Of a stretch of DNA of 64,000 nucleotides, positions 19,784 to 28,481 are shown piece after piece. This DNA is from Paraescarpia echinospica (taxonomy: Eukaryota; Annelida; Polychaeta; Sabellida; Siboglinidae). The notes under the pieces were generated by a model. That model was not told the origin of the DNA. It did not search any database and saw only the letters and a list, made by a program, of their open reading frames with translations. The DNA is taken from positions 24,836,838 through 24,900,837 of the forward strand of contig CM034532.1 of NCBI GenBank assembly GCA_020002185.1. Reading direction: 5' to 3'. Both the position numbers and the translations under genes were made by a program. The first letter of the stretch is position 1. Each line of letters starts with the position of its first letter.

Positions 19784-20908
19784 TCAACCCTTATAGGCCA
19801 CGAGCTCCTTGGCATCGATCCAGCTATTGAACGAGGCCGGATAGCCGAACCATTTGACGAGCGCCTCTTCGCCCTTACCGCGTCGTCGACGACGTCTCTA
19901 TAGAACGGCCTCCACCCGATATAGTTTGTCCTTCGCAACGATCACTTTTTGTTGCTCCGTCTCGTAGAAGGTGCCGTCCAGTATCGTGCCGGCGTCGTCC
20001 ATCAGTCGGTAAACGGGAGGGTCGGTCGGGTGCAAATCTACGACGGTGAAGAGCTCTTCGCTCCAGTTAGCCATGTACCCTTTCTTGAAACGTCCCTTCG
20101 CCTTGCTGACGCGTACGCGGTCCCCCGCTCGCAGTTTCGGCTTGCTTTTGTCTTTTTGACACCCTCCGCCGCCGTACAGCCGCTGCCACACGCTCTCCTG
20201 ATTCGACGCGTCGACGCTCGTCGGCGTCCTACCGATGCTTCGATGGTAGGCGTTGTTGTACGACCGCACGAAGTCCTGCAACGGCTCCACGTACCTCAGC
20301 GTCTGATGCTTCGTGAAGTACCTCCACATGCGCGTCTTCAGCGTACGATTGAATCGCTCCACGACGCTCGCTTTGGTTTCCTCGTTGTGCGTCACGAAAT
20401 GGTGGACGCCGCGCGCCCTCAAAAGCGTCTGAAGGGGCCTGTTGAGAAACTCCGTCCCCTTGTCGGTCTGCAGGACGTGCGGCGGCGACGACGACAGCAG
20501 GCCCTCGAAGGCCGCGACGAGCGCCGGACCGGATTTGCTCTTCAACGGAATGCACCACGCCCGCTTCGAGAAGACGTCGATGACCGTCAGTAGGAACGCT
20601 ATGCCGTCGTTGTGCTTTTTCAGTTTAGCCAGGTCGACGAGATCGGCTTGCCACTGCTGGTTTCGACCGCCCACGATAACGCGACGTCGCTTAAAGCGGC
20701 GCCTAACCGGCTTGTGAAGTGTATAGGCGTCCTGCTCCGGCAGCCACCACCCGACGATCGGCTTGGGCACCGCGGACGCCCGGTGCAACGCGTCGACGCC
20801 GCCGTAACTGCCCGCCCGTTTCGGGTCGAAGTAGGCGCGCTTCCGTCGGCCGACGCGTTGTTGGCGCTTTCGTTGCGCACCACGAGCCCGCCGGGACACC
20901 ACCGCCAT
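19784..20908 (-). CDS. int: Retroviral-type (DDE) integrase with chromodomain behind an amber codon
   Basis: Inserts the element and makes the 6-bp target duplication. The ATG at 20908 is followed by a basic N terminus, a TLHKPVRRRFKRR zinc-region-like block, and the rve core with the DDE acidic residues in WQADLVDL, LQTDKGTEF and NEETKASVVERFNRTLK. A C-terminal SH3-like region has LRAGDRVRVSK. TAG 19900-19898 ends the open frame after 336 residues, but in the same frame 37 further codons encode a chromodomain-like ALVKWFGYPASFNSW segment ending at TGA 19786-19784. The catalytic core is therefore intact while the chromatin-reading tail needs read-through. Confidence 0.92.
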
Positions 20909-21015
20909 GGATCGTGCGGCGCCGACGACGATACGGCGAACAAGAGGGCGGCGACGAAGACCGCCGCGATTACGACGGCGACGACGACGACGAGTACTGA
21001 TCTTCGGTCGGGCAT
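20620..21015 (-). CDS. Possible small membrane ORF overlapping the integrase start
   Basis: The ATG at 21015 gives a basic start (MPDRRS) and one strong hydrophobic segment (VLVVVVAVVIAAVFVAALLF). The rest overlaps the integrase in another frame and looks like shadow coding. Either a short viral membrane protein or a GC-driven accident. Confidence 0.3.
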   Translation of the reverse strand: MPDRRSVLVVVVAVVIAAVFVAALLFAVSSSAPHDPWRWCPGGLVVRNESANNASADGSAPTSTRNGRAVTAASTRCTGRPRCPSRSSGGGCRSRTPIHFTSRLGAALSDVALSWAVETSSGKPISSTWLN

Positions 21016-21029
21016 CCTCTACGGGGGCG

Positions 21030-21692
21030 CTAAAAGCTGGACCACCGCAGGCGCTCGGCGGACCGAGTGCGTCCCTTTCGCTTCTGCGCGCGCTGTATAT
21101 ACGCCCGACGCTGGGGGTTGCCGACGAGCTCCATAGGCACGTTCAGCCGCTTTATATGGTCGCCGAACACTTCCCAGCCAACCGGCGCGGGGGACCTCTT
21201 CCTCTTTCGCATGAGATCGTTCACGAGATCTACCATATTGCTTCCGGCGATAGGCGTACCGTCGTACACGAGCTCCGCTCGATCGTTCCAGCGAATCAGC
21301 GGGTCGGCTTTGAGTCGCGCCAACAGGAGGCGGGCCTTTTCCTTCAGAACTTTCGGTACGCTCTTCACGACCTCGCTCTCCATCTCGCCCGGTAATTGAT
21401 CGGGCGGCTGCGGCGGCAGCGGCTGATCGGACGACGACTCGTTCTTCACTACGGACACGCGCATCGGCTGCTGCGCGCGAGACGCCTCCATGGCGTTGTA
21501 ACGACTCAGCAGTTGATTGTACGCCGCCACCTTTTCGCCTTCGGATAAATCCGCACGCTCGAGAACAGCTTTCATGTCGCTGTCCAGGCTACTCATCACA
21601 CGCGACGTGGTCGTGGTCGGTTGCGATAGTAACGGAAGTAGATGCTCCACCAACCGGGGGTCTACCAGCGCCATCTTCTTCGCGTGCTGCAT
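21030..21692 (-). CDS. Conserved Polinton protein (220 aa), function unknown
   Basis: The ATG at 21692 shares its first base with the TGA of the preceding gene (TGATG), so I prefer it over the upstream TTG. Features: an N-terminal KKMALVDPRLVEHL block, a helical LERADLSEGEKVAAYNQLLSRY block, a Pro/Gln linker, and a C-terminal NMVDLVNDLMRKRK block with GWEVFG and NVPMELVGNP. The same blocks recur in invertebrate Polintons near the integrase. No enzyme motif; a virion or assembly role is inference. Frame intact to TAG 21032-21030. Confidence 0.7.
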   Translation of the reverse strand: MQHAKKMALVDPRLVEHLLPLLSQPTTTTSRVMSSLDSDMKAVLERADLSEGEKVAAYNQLLSRYNAMEASRAQQPMRVSVVKNESSSDQPLPPQPPDQLPGEMESEVVKSVPKVLKEKARLLLARLKADPLIRWNDRAELVYDGTPIAGSNMVDLVNDLMRKRKRSPAPVGWEVFGDHIKRLNVPMELVGNPQRRAYIQRAQKRKGRTRSAERLRWSSF

Positions 21693-22036
21693 CAACCGAT
21701 AGCCTGCCTGAGGAGGGGCAGAAAGGTGCTCGCCAACGGCGCCAGCTGCGCCGTCAGAAACGCGCCCGAACCCGTCTGCAGGACTGCCCTCTTCCGTTTG
21801 ATGGGCACTTTTTTCGACGCTAACTTGCGCAAATTGTTCCTGTACTTTATCAGCACTTTTCGGTTGTTAGGCGTCAATTTCACGTTCCCTCGCAGACTGT
21901 TATACGCGCAGTCGGCCAGACTGCAGATGGGGTCGGCGTCCGCATGGGCGATTATCGCCTTTCTCAGATTCGTATTCCGCTGGTAGCGACGCAACAGCTG
22001 CAGGGCTAGGATGTGCCTCTTCACGCGATCTGTCAT
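21692..22036 (-). CDS. Conserved Polinton small basic protein (114 aa)
   Basis: The ATG at 22036 opens a basic helical protein (MTDRVKRHILALQLLRR; SLRGNVKLTPNNRKVL; KKVPIKRKR) ending in a hydrophobic GAFLTAQLAPLASTFLPLL tail. This is one of the most recurrent small Polinton ORFs. The basic body and hydrophobic C terminus recall adenovirus core peptide X-type proteins; that link is inference. A minus-strand TATAAAAAAG lies about 40 bp upstream (22081-22072). It overlaps the next gene by TGATG. Confidence 0.72.
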   Translation of the reverse strand: MTDRVKRHILALQLLRRYQRNTNLRKAIIAHADADPICSLADCAYNSLRGNVKLTPNNRKVLIKYRNNLRKLASKKVPIKRKRAVLQTGSGAFLTAQLAPLASTFLPLLRQAIG

Positions 22037-22071
22037 CCTGTCGAATGACGGCGGCCGCGGCGCGCTCCGCC

Positions 22072-22081
22072 TTTTTTATAG
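22072..22081 (-). promoter_or_regulatory. TATA box before the 114-aa ORF
   Basis: TATAAAAAAG on the minus strand, overlapping the ATPase stop codon and about 36-45 bp before the ATG at 22036. Confidence 0.5.
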
Positions 22082-22686
22082 TCTCGTCGGCACATAGACG
22101 TACTGAATGGGGTCGTCGGGGAAAATGTCCGTACGCAGGTGCATGGTTTCCGGCGTTTCCTGTTTCAGGTCCACCAGGAGGTAACCGTACGCGGCCGACG
22201 TGGCATCTTTGTACGCCTCCACCATGTAGTTGACTCTACCCGGGTACATCTGTTTCGCCAGGTGACCTACTTGTCCAGCGTCCCGGGGCCTCTTGAAGAG
22301 GACCATATACTGCGCGTTTAAGCTGATTGTGCGATTTTCTTTCCCTTTCGGAAAGAGATTCTGAAAAGCTGTACGACGGACGCGTTGTAGTGGTGACTTT
22401 TTTTTAGTAACCAAAGTCGTGACGCTACTATTGGTCTCCGACATAAGGTCATCGAGCACTAGAAGCGTCCTCGTTTTGGCGTCCAGAAGCGACGGATCAG
22501 GCAAACCGTCTACAAATTCTACGCCGGCCATAGAGTCGTAAGCGGTCTGCCACTGGCCGTAACACCACATAATTTTCTCCGGTGGCGGCGAAATCATACA
22601 CGAAGCAAACTTTAACAGGCGTACAACGAAAGTAGTCTTTCCGCACCCCGTATACACGTAAAAGGGTGCTTCCACTTTCCGTCCAT
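22076..22686 (-). pseudogene. FtsK/HerA-type DNA packaging ATPase, frameshifted
   Basis: Pumps genome into the capsid. Walker A is YTGCGKTTF (about 22640), Walker B TLLVLDDLMSE, and the downstream QNLFPKGKENRTISLNAQY.V.F..PRD block is diagnostic for Polinton ATPases. The start is damaged: the best ATG (22686) is in another phase from the Walker A frame, and a short deletion just before Walker A removed loop residues. A second lesion lies at the A8 tract near 22396, where the frame shifts and returns about 45 bp later (near 22365), replacing about 15 residues. The open frame is thus partly restored by compensation. Confidence 0.85.
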
Positions 22687-22711
22687 ATCGACGACCGGCG
22701 CGCGGATAACG

Positions 22712-23167
22712 TTACGACCTCCTATACGCACGACGCACCTCCATCAACAATTCGCCGAGCCTGTTCTGACCGTCTTTATACCCGCAGGCGCAACCCAAAA
22801 AGGCCTCTTTCGACGGAATCCACGCCACCAATTCACCGTCACCGGTAGCCAATAGGGCGTCTCGCAACCTTTTCGACACGCCGAACTTACTCATCAACAG
22901 GCTCCTCATACACTCGACTCTAACGACCTCCCATTCGGCACGCGTTCTCGTTTTCGCGATACGGGCACCTCGTCGCTTCGCTATATACCCCGACCTCGCC
23001 GCTTTGATGTGCTGCGCACTGTCTTCGTCCGCGTGAAACATCGCTTTTCTAAACTGGTAAGCGTGCTCGACGGATCTGAAATACTGTCCGTACGCCGCAA
23101 CTCTACACGGATAGTAATTCGACAGGTACGTCATGAACTCCACGAACGTAATGCGCTTCGACGACAT
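22712..23167 (-). CDS. NADAR (YbiA/DUF1768) family protein
   Basis: 151 residues from ATG 23167, intact; normal length for a stand-alone NADAR domain. Family blocks in order: YLSNYYPC, SVEHAYQFRKA, KAARSG..AK..GA, EWEVVRVECMRSLLMSKF, LLATGDGELVAW and GYKDGQNRLGELLMEVR. NADAR enzymes hydrolyse N-glycosidic bonds; bacterial members remove ADP-ribose from guanine bases in DarT1-NADAR systems, and others act on riboflavin intermediates. An ancillary role in reversing host ADP-ribosylation is inference. The gene ends 25 bp before the ATPase ATG and is the outermost gene before the right terminus. One oddity: the usual WG.G site reads LGCACG. Confidence 0.88.
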   Translation of the reverse strand: MSSKRITFVEFMTYLSNYYPCRVAAYGQYFRSVEHAYQFRKAMFHADEDSAQHIKAARSGYIAKRRGARIAKTRTRAEWEVVRVECMRSLLMSKFGVSKRLRDALLATGDGELVAWIPSKEAFLGCACGYKDGQNRLGELLMEVRRAYRRS

Positions 23168-23218
23168 ATCTACACGAGGACACACTACTCACTACGGCGG
23201 CGCCACACGCGTAACCAC

Positions 23219-23224
23219 TATATA
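23219..23224 (-). promoter_or_regulatory. TATA-like box of the NADAR gene
   Basis: TATATA about 52 bp upstream of the NADAR ATG in a GC-rich leader. A second TATATAA-like stretch lies near 23302, closer to the terminus. Confidence 0.45.
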
Positions 23225-23393
23225 ACCGCGTGCCTTTTTCAGTCGCTATTTGGACATGCTTTCTTTTTCAGTCACTAGAGGGCGGCACACATGCTTAGCC
23301 ATTATATAATCTTAAGCGCACGTGACTCCGCATTACATAAACACCACGTCATTACTATATCAGCACGTGACTCCGCATAACCATTACATAACC

Positions 23394-23630
23394 ATTACTA
23401 TTTTTAGTTATTGCTAGTGCTGCCTCTAGTGAGTTAATTAGTACCTAATTAGTACCTGATTAGTCACTAGATGTCGACACATTCTTTCTAAGGAAACCCA
23501 TCAATCACTTTTTTTTGACACATTCGAGTCAAACATTACTGCTAAAAAACGTAGGAATTCTACTTATAAAAAGCGAAAAAGCCTTTGAACTGGGGTCATG
23601 ACCGGTGTTGCCGACAACCTCCTTACTACT
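23394..23630 (-). repeat. Polinton right terminal inverted repeat
   Basis: Inverted partner of 5646-5925, ending ...CCTTACTACT. About 190 outer bases match nearly perfectly; the copy lacks the left-end insertion and carries a one-base deletion in its CTAGAGGGCAG-like motif. Confidence 0.92.
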
Positions 23631-23636
23631 TGTTTA
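23631..23636. repeat. Polinton target-site duplication, right copy
   Basis: TGTTTA directly after the right terminus, identical to 5640-5645. The following host sequence to about 24050 shows no gene. Confidence 0.92.
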
Positions 23637-24067
23637 TTTCCTGAATAAGCAATCTGGTATTTCTACATGTCCTGCCCACAGTGAAAATGTGCATGTTTTT
23701 GGTTTTATAAGTTTATTTTCACCAATAACTCATTAGCTTAAACTTAAAGGAAAACAAAAGGCAATGTTGTGGTGTTAAGCAACTAAAAGTGTTAGCACAA
23801 ACTAACCATTTGCATCTACAATCAAAATGTTCAGTTCAGTGGTGTACTCGGAATTTAGTCTTAAAGTGGAAGATTCTAACGAAATCTGCGATAACATGTA
23901 GACTGCCATCTTACTGATGATGCGTTCATTTGGCCGAAAGCAACCAATAAACGAGCAGCATTATTTTTGCCGTGTACAACACACTGTCGTGTGTACTTCG
24001 CGTAGTTGGTTCATGTTCATGGGATGCGGTTCGTTATATTAGTATAAGTTGAGCTTACAGTGAAAAC

Positions 24068-24165
24068 GTGACTTGCAATGTGCCACACTGCTCTACATAC
24101 GGTTGTAACAATAGTACAGCGAAGGATAATGAGCTGCCTTTTTTGTTTCCCTTTGAAACAACCAG
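24068..24165 (+). pseudogene. THAP-like zinc-finger N-terminal fragment
   Basis: Reads CNVPHCSTYGCNN followed by ELPFLFPFE, the start of a THAP (C2CH) domain with its first two cysteines and the F.FP block. The later C and H ligands are absent and there is no ATG (GTG at 24068). It may be a first exon or a decayed transposase fragment. Confidence 0.45.
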
Positions 24166-24174
24166 AAGTGAAAT

Positions 24175-25330
24175 AGTGGATTCACAACTGTGGACGGGCT
24201 GGTTGGAAGCCTCGTTCGCCCGCTCTCGTGCATGGTGTACCCCCACGACGGCAGACGGACAACTGGTACATTTAATAAAACCCTACATAACTCACCGTCT
24301 CCTTTCCTATGTTCACAGGTTCCAACTAGCCTCCGGGCTTGCTCGTGGCCGAGACGCGGCGGCGTTTACTTCAAGCAGCGCCGATGCAATCGTTGGCAGC
24401 CGAACCATCACACCGCCTCCGCTGCAACCATCGTTGGTGATCGCCCTAAGACACACAAGCCACGCGTCCAGTTTTGGATTAACGACGATGATGAACCATG
24501 GACGGCGCCCGTACCCGAAAACGCGCCACCGAGACATGGCTTTGGATTGCCACCTGGCTCGCCCACTCTCATGTATGGACAACCTCCGCCATGACAGCCG
24601 GAGACCTGGACAGTTAAAAGACGGTAGCCGGACAACTGGGACTGCTAATAAAAAACACTACATAACTCACCGTCTCCTTTCCTATATTCACATATTCCAA
24701 CTAGCCGGTGCCACTATTACAAAACAGCCTTGTTTTATAAAATGCAGTAGGTTTCCTTCTACGCTATCAAGCCAGCTTCGTGTTCACAGGACCCAACTAG
24801 CCGGCGCCCTTATTACAAAGTGTACTTCGCGTAGTTGGTTCAGGTACGTCACTCCCCTACCTCGCCTTTTTAACATTAACTCGATAATATATATATTTAC
24901 AGTTCGTCGCCGCGCCTAGCCACTCCATGCCGTCCACCCCGGTTTGGTCGGGGACTTGGTCGGAGTGCTCTCCTTCGTCTCAGGGCGCCGGGTGCTGCAG
25001 CTCCATTGCTGCCGCCTAAACCCGGGCTTGCTCGCGGTCGAGGCGCCGCAAGCAGCGCGGACGCTATCAGGCGAACCACCACACCCCGCGTCACAGCCGT
25101 AGTGATCGGTGTGCCAAGACCACGCAAGCCACGCGTCCAACAGTGGTGGATAAGCGATGATGATGACCCGTGGTCAGCGCCCATACCCGAAAACGAATCA
25201 CCGAGACGTGGCTTTGGACAACCCCTACCGGCTCGTCCACTTTCGTGTACGGCGCGCCGCCACGCTGACAACCGGACAACTAATAACACTCACCGTTTCC
25301 TATGTTCACAGCGCCGTTATTAAACAGCCT
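24175..25330 (+). pseudogene. Duplicated fragments of a Polinton-like proline-rich gene
   Basis: Two diverged copies of one segment: DDDEPWTAPVPENAPPRHGFG at about 24488-24548 and DDDDPWSAPIPENESPRRGFG at about 25158-25220, each preceded by a LARGR..A...SADAI stretch. Each is followed by AATAA(AA) and a TTCCTA(T)GTTCACAG acceptor-like block. The Polinton gene at 6745-7238 shares RHGFG and a similar 3' flank, so this is likely a remnant of a second Polinton-type element. Sequence from 24863 shares a block with 3915-4020. No intact frame. Confidence 0.5.
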
Positions 25331-25403
25331 TCTATATAATAATAATAATAATACATTTATTCGTACTAAAATTGTACAATTCAACTAAATCAATGTATAT
25401 AAG

Positions 25404-28400
25404 TTACTGTGTACATAAAACAGTAAGCAATGAGCGCAGCTCGTCAATGGCTAAAAAAGAAGAGCTACCCACATTATTTATATTATGTAATACATCTTTT
25501 GCAAATGAGACTCTACATACTAGTTCATCATCCAGCCCCTCCTGGTAGTGGTCTTGAATCATACCATAAAACTGATTAGACTTCATTCGAAAGAATGTCA
25601 TGGCATCAAGTTTGAATTTGGACATGATATAGTTAAAACTTTTAGACATATATGACCCACTACCTTGAAGGGCTAGATGAGAGAGCATTTTCAAACTGGA
25701 GTTACTGCATTTCAAGCAACTCTGCATAAATCGTACCATTCGATTCATAATTTGAATTTGAATCGGTAAACAGTCTGCTAAAAGTGGCACCATATTACAA
25801 TGCGTGCAAACTGGTAGATTAAACAGTTTTCTGATACCTTTGCGCCACGTAGTATAAAACATATCAAGATGTTTGATTTGCAAGTTCCACAGACATACAC
25901 CATAGAAAGATGTACAGTACGACATATATAATTGACGTTTTATGTTTATATTACAAAACCCAAAATTAGCAGATAATGCATTTACACGCCATATAAAATC
26001 ATGACACATATCTTTTACCATAGCCTGGTGAGCGTCTGGACCAATAACGTGGCCTAAATGCAACCCTTTTTTACTATGTTTCACTTTTAAACCATCAAAG
26101 TAAAATGGGCAGTCGGTACCACTGCCATATTTAATAAGTTGACATTTTGCCGGGTTGAATTGTAAATCATATTCATATGCAAATTTTAGACATATATCAC
26201 ACATTTTGTTCAATGCATATATCGATGGAGCTACCAAAGATATATCATCAGCATAGCCAACAGCACCATAGTACTTATAGTACTTATGACCGATCATACA
26301 GCCAAAACCAGACAAGCAGAGTCTTGTTAACATTTCATCAATGTAGATAGAAAATAAAATGGGGGACAACACCCCACCCTGCTTCACACCATTGGCAGTG
26401 GAGAAATGCAATGACATGGAATTGTTCCATGATACATTTAAATGTTGATTAGTGTACATATAAAGTAAACATCTGATTAAAAGGGGATTCATTCCTCTAT
26501 CCATCAGTAAGTTAAAAAGTTTAACATAATTTACTTTATCGAATGCTTTAGTCGCATCTAGTAATAACACGTAAACATCCGATTTATTCTGCTGGAAATA
26601 GTTCACAGTCTCCATTAACGCAAATGTACATTTAGCTGTAGAGCTTTGAGGTTTGAAACCAAACTGTAGATCACTTGTTTTAAGAGCATCAGAACTTTTT
26701 ATCATTATAACCCAATCAAATATTTTCGACAGAGGGCTACTAAGAGCAATGGCTCGATAGTTGTCAGAATTATTTGCTGATTTCCTCTTGTTTTTTACCA
26801 GAGGTTGAATTGTTGATATATTAAAACCATCCGGGGTATATCCGTGATATACCATTGCTGTGAATAGCAAAGAAAGAAAAACATGTAATTTGGTAGGTGC
26901 ATGAATAAAGTGGTCGGTATATATAACGCCGTATCCATCACATTTGTTAATCTTAACATGATTAATGCCATTCAAAACATCATGCACCGTAATAGTATTT
27001 TCACCTTCGTTACAATGTGCATCTACTTTACTATGTATGTTTTGTAGCAATGACGTCATGTCTGCATCATTATAGGCTACTGAATTATATAAGTCCTCAT
27101 ACTTAGTAGCAAAGTGTTTAGAAATATTTTCGTCTCCTGTCACTTCATCAACCATGTTGGGTAGCATATTATTGTTCTTTGTAACTTTACCTACTTCTTT
27201 CCAGAAGTCCCTACTTTTATTTCCAAGTAACGCTGTCGCCATACTTTCTTTTTTAACATTATTTTGATTACGTTTAACAAAACGAACTGCTCTGTGATAT
27301 TGAGAGCGTGATCTACGCATGACGTCAGCAATAACAGCATTGCGAGGAGAGCCACAATCTTTCCATAGATTATGCCAAAACAGTGACGCTTCTCTGTATG
27401 GTTTAACGTGTTCATTCCAACCCGCTATTACCTTCGAATTTCCCTCTTTTGAAGTATGTGGAATGGAGTTTTGACAAGCTCTTATACAACAATCCATTAT
27501 TGAATCATGAAATATCTGAATATCATGACAATGCGTTAACCTGCTAGGACAATGTTTATCACGGCATTCTAGAGAATGCCATGGTATAGATATTTCGTCA
27601 ATCATTCTTTCTAAAACCTTGCTGTACTGACTTAAGTTACAGTCTGACGCTTCTTGCCATTTAGGTCTAGATATGTACCTTCTAGAAGAAGGTGAACAAT
27701 AATTAACATCTAAACTCAAGGTAAGAACCAGTGGCGAATGGAATGATAAATTTGCACCATCGTGCATAGTATAATATTCTAACATATGGTCAAAGAGTCC
27801 ATTGTTTAACAAAAAATGATCAATGACATGAGTACCATTGTCCACAGGACAAGTAAATGTATAACAAACATTATGTCCTTCAAAATCAATACATGGCTTG
27901 ATTGTTTCACGTTCACATATGTAATTTAAATGTTTCGTAAAGTTAGAAGACACACGATTGAAAGACGTGTTCATATCACCTCCAATAATGAAATTGGAAC
28001 AGTTCATTATATTACATGTACTCATAATTTCAATCAGAATATTGCAGTACAGATCATCATTACATCTGGTATCACATGGCATGTACACATTAAAAAGTAA
28101 TAATGACATGCTTTGCCTAGTTATATTAACTGCACATATTCTATTAGAGTTCATGATGACTGGGGAGACAATACAATTCAAGGAATTTTTCCACAGAATG
28201 GAACATCCACCATACCCTCTGCCATTTAAAAACATAGTATTATCTATTCCAGAAACATCATGAGATAGAATGCTAACATTGTTATCACATGGTATGTTTT
28301 TAATCCTGTGAAACTGAGATTCCATTAACCAATGTTCCTGGAGTAAAACAAAATCATGTGCTTTGATGAGCTCTGAGACATACTCAGGCTTACCTGGACC

Positions 28401-28445
28401 AAAGCCAGTACAATTATAACTTGAAATAGTAAGGTTACTAGCCAT
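25404..28445 (-). CDS. LINE ORF2: APE endonuclease and reverse transcriptase (1013 aa)
   Basis: Nicks target DNA and reverse-transcribes the element RNA. Residues 1-250 are an APE domain: SYNCTGF, LLQEHW, GGDMNTS, VIDHFLL and SFHSP in place of the usual SDH.P. The reverse transcriptase has YRAIALSSPLSKIFD, LLLDATKAFD, NGVKQGGVLSPILF and the catalytic YADD. A Cys/His-containing C terminus follows. ATG 28445 lies 36 bp after the ORF1 stop. The frame is complete and no catalytic residue is obviously lost except the altered SFH motif, which may be normal for its family. Confidence 0.93.
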   Translation of the reverse strand: MASNLTISSYNCTGFGPGKPEYVSELIKAHDFVLLQEHWLMESQFHRIKNIPCDNNVSILSHDVSGIDNTMFLNGRGYGGCSILWKNSLNCIVSPVIMNSNRICAVNITRQSMSLLLFNVYMPCDTRCNDDLYCNILIEIMSTCNIMNCSNFIIGGDMNTSFNRVSSNFTKHLNYICERETIKPCIDFEGHNVCYTFTCPVDNGTHVIDHFLLNNGLFDHMLEYYTMHDGANLSFHSPLVLTLSLDVNYCSPSSRRYISRPKWQEASDCNLSQYSKVLERMIDEISIPWHSLECRDKHCPSRLTHCHDIQIFHDSIMDCCIRACQNSIPHTSKEGNSKVIAGWNEHVKPYREASLFWHNLWKDCGSPRNAVIADVMRRSRSQYHRAVRFVKRNQNNVKKESMATALLGNKSRDFWKEVGKVTKNNNMLPNMVDEVTGDENISKHFATKYEDLYNSVAYNDADMTSLLQNIHSKVDAHCNEGENTITVHDVLNGINHVKINKCDGYGVIYTDHFIHAPTKLHVFLSLLFTAMVYHGYTPDGFNISTIQPLVKNKRKSANNSDNYRAIALSSPLSKIFDWVIMIKSSDALKTSDLQFGFKPQSSTAKCTFALMETVNYFQQNKSDVYVLLLDATKAFDKVNYVKLFNLLMDRGMNPLLIRCLLYMYTNQHLNVSWNNSMSLHFSTANGVKQGGVLSPILFSIYIDEMLTRLCLSGFGCMIGHKYYKYYGAVGYADDISLVAPSIYALNKMCDICLKFAYEYDLQFNPAKCQLIKYGSGTDCPFYFDGLKVKHSKKGLHLGHVIGPDAHQAMVKDMCHDFIWRVNALSANFGFCNINIKRQLYMSYCTSFYGVCLWNLQIKHLDMFYTTWRKGIRKLFNLPVCTHCNMVPLLADCLPIQIQIMNRMVRFMQSCLKCSNSSLKMLSHLALQGSGSYMSKSFNYIMSKFKLDAMTFFRMKSNQFYGMIQDHYQEGLDDELVCRVSFAKDVLHNINNVGSSSFLAIDELRSLLTVLCTQ

Positions 28446-28481
28446 ATTAAAAATCGTAGATTATGTCGGAAGATAATGAAT

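Larger units (their letters stand above)
5646..23630. mobile_element. Maverick/Polinton (adintovirus-type) endogenous element, decayed
   Basis: Complete from terminus to terminus: AG...CT inverted repeats, 6-bp target duplication, and the Polinton hallmark set of protein-primed family B polymerase, retroviral-type integrase, FtsK/HerA ATPase, adenain-like protease, double-jelly-roll capsid and penton-like protein. Plus-strand genes (RPA-like, polymerase) converge on minus-strand genes (protease to NADAR), with facing AATAAA signals at 15657 and 15699. It is clearly more GC-rich than its flanks. At least ten in-frame stops, several frameshifts, one fusing deletion and internal duplications show it can no longer make virions on its own. 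Confidence 0.96.
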
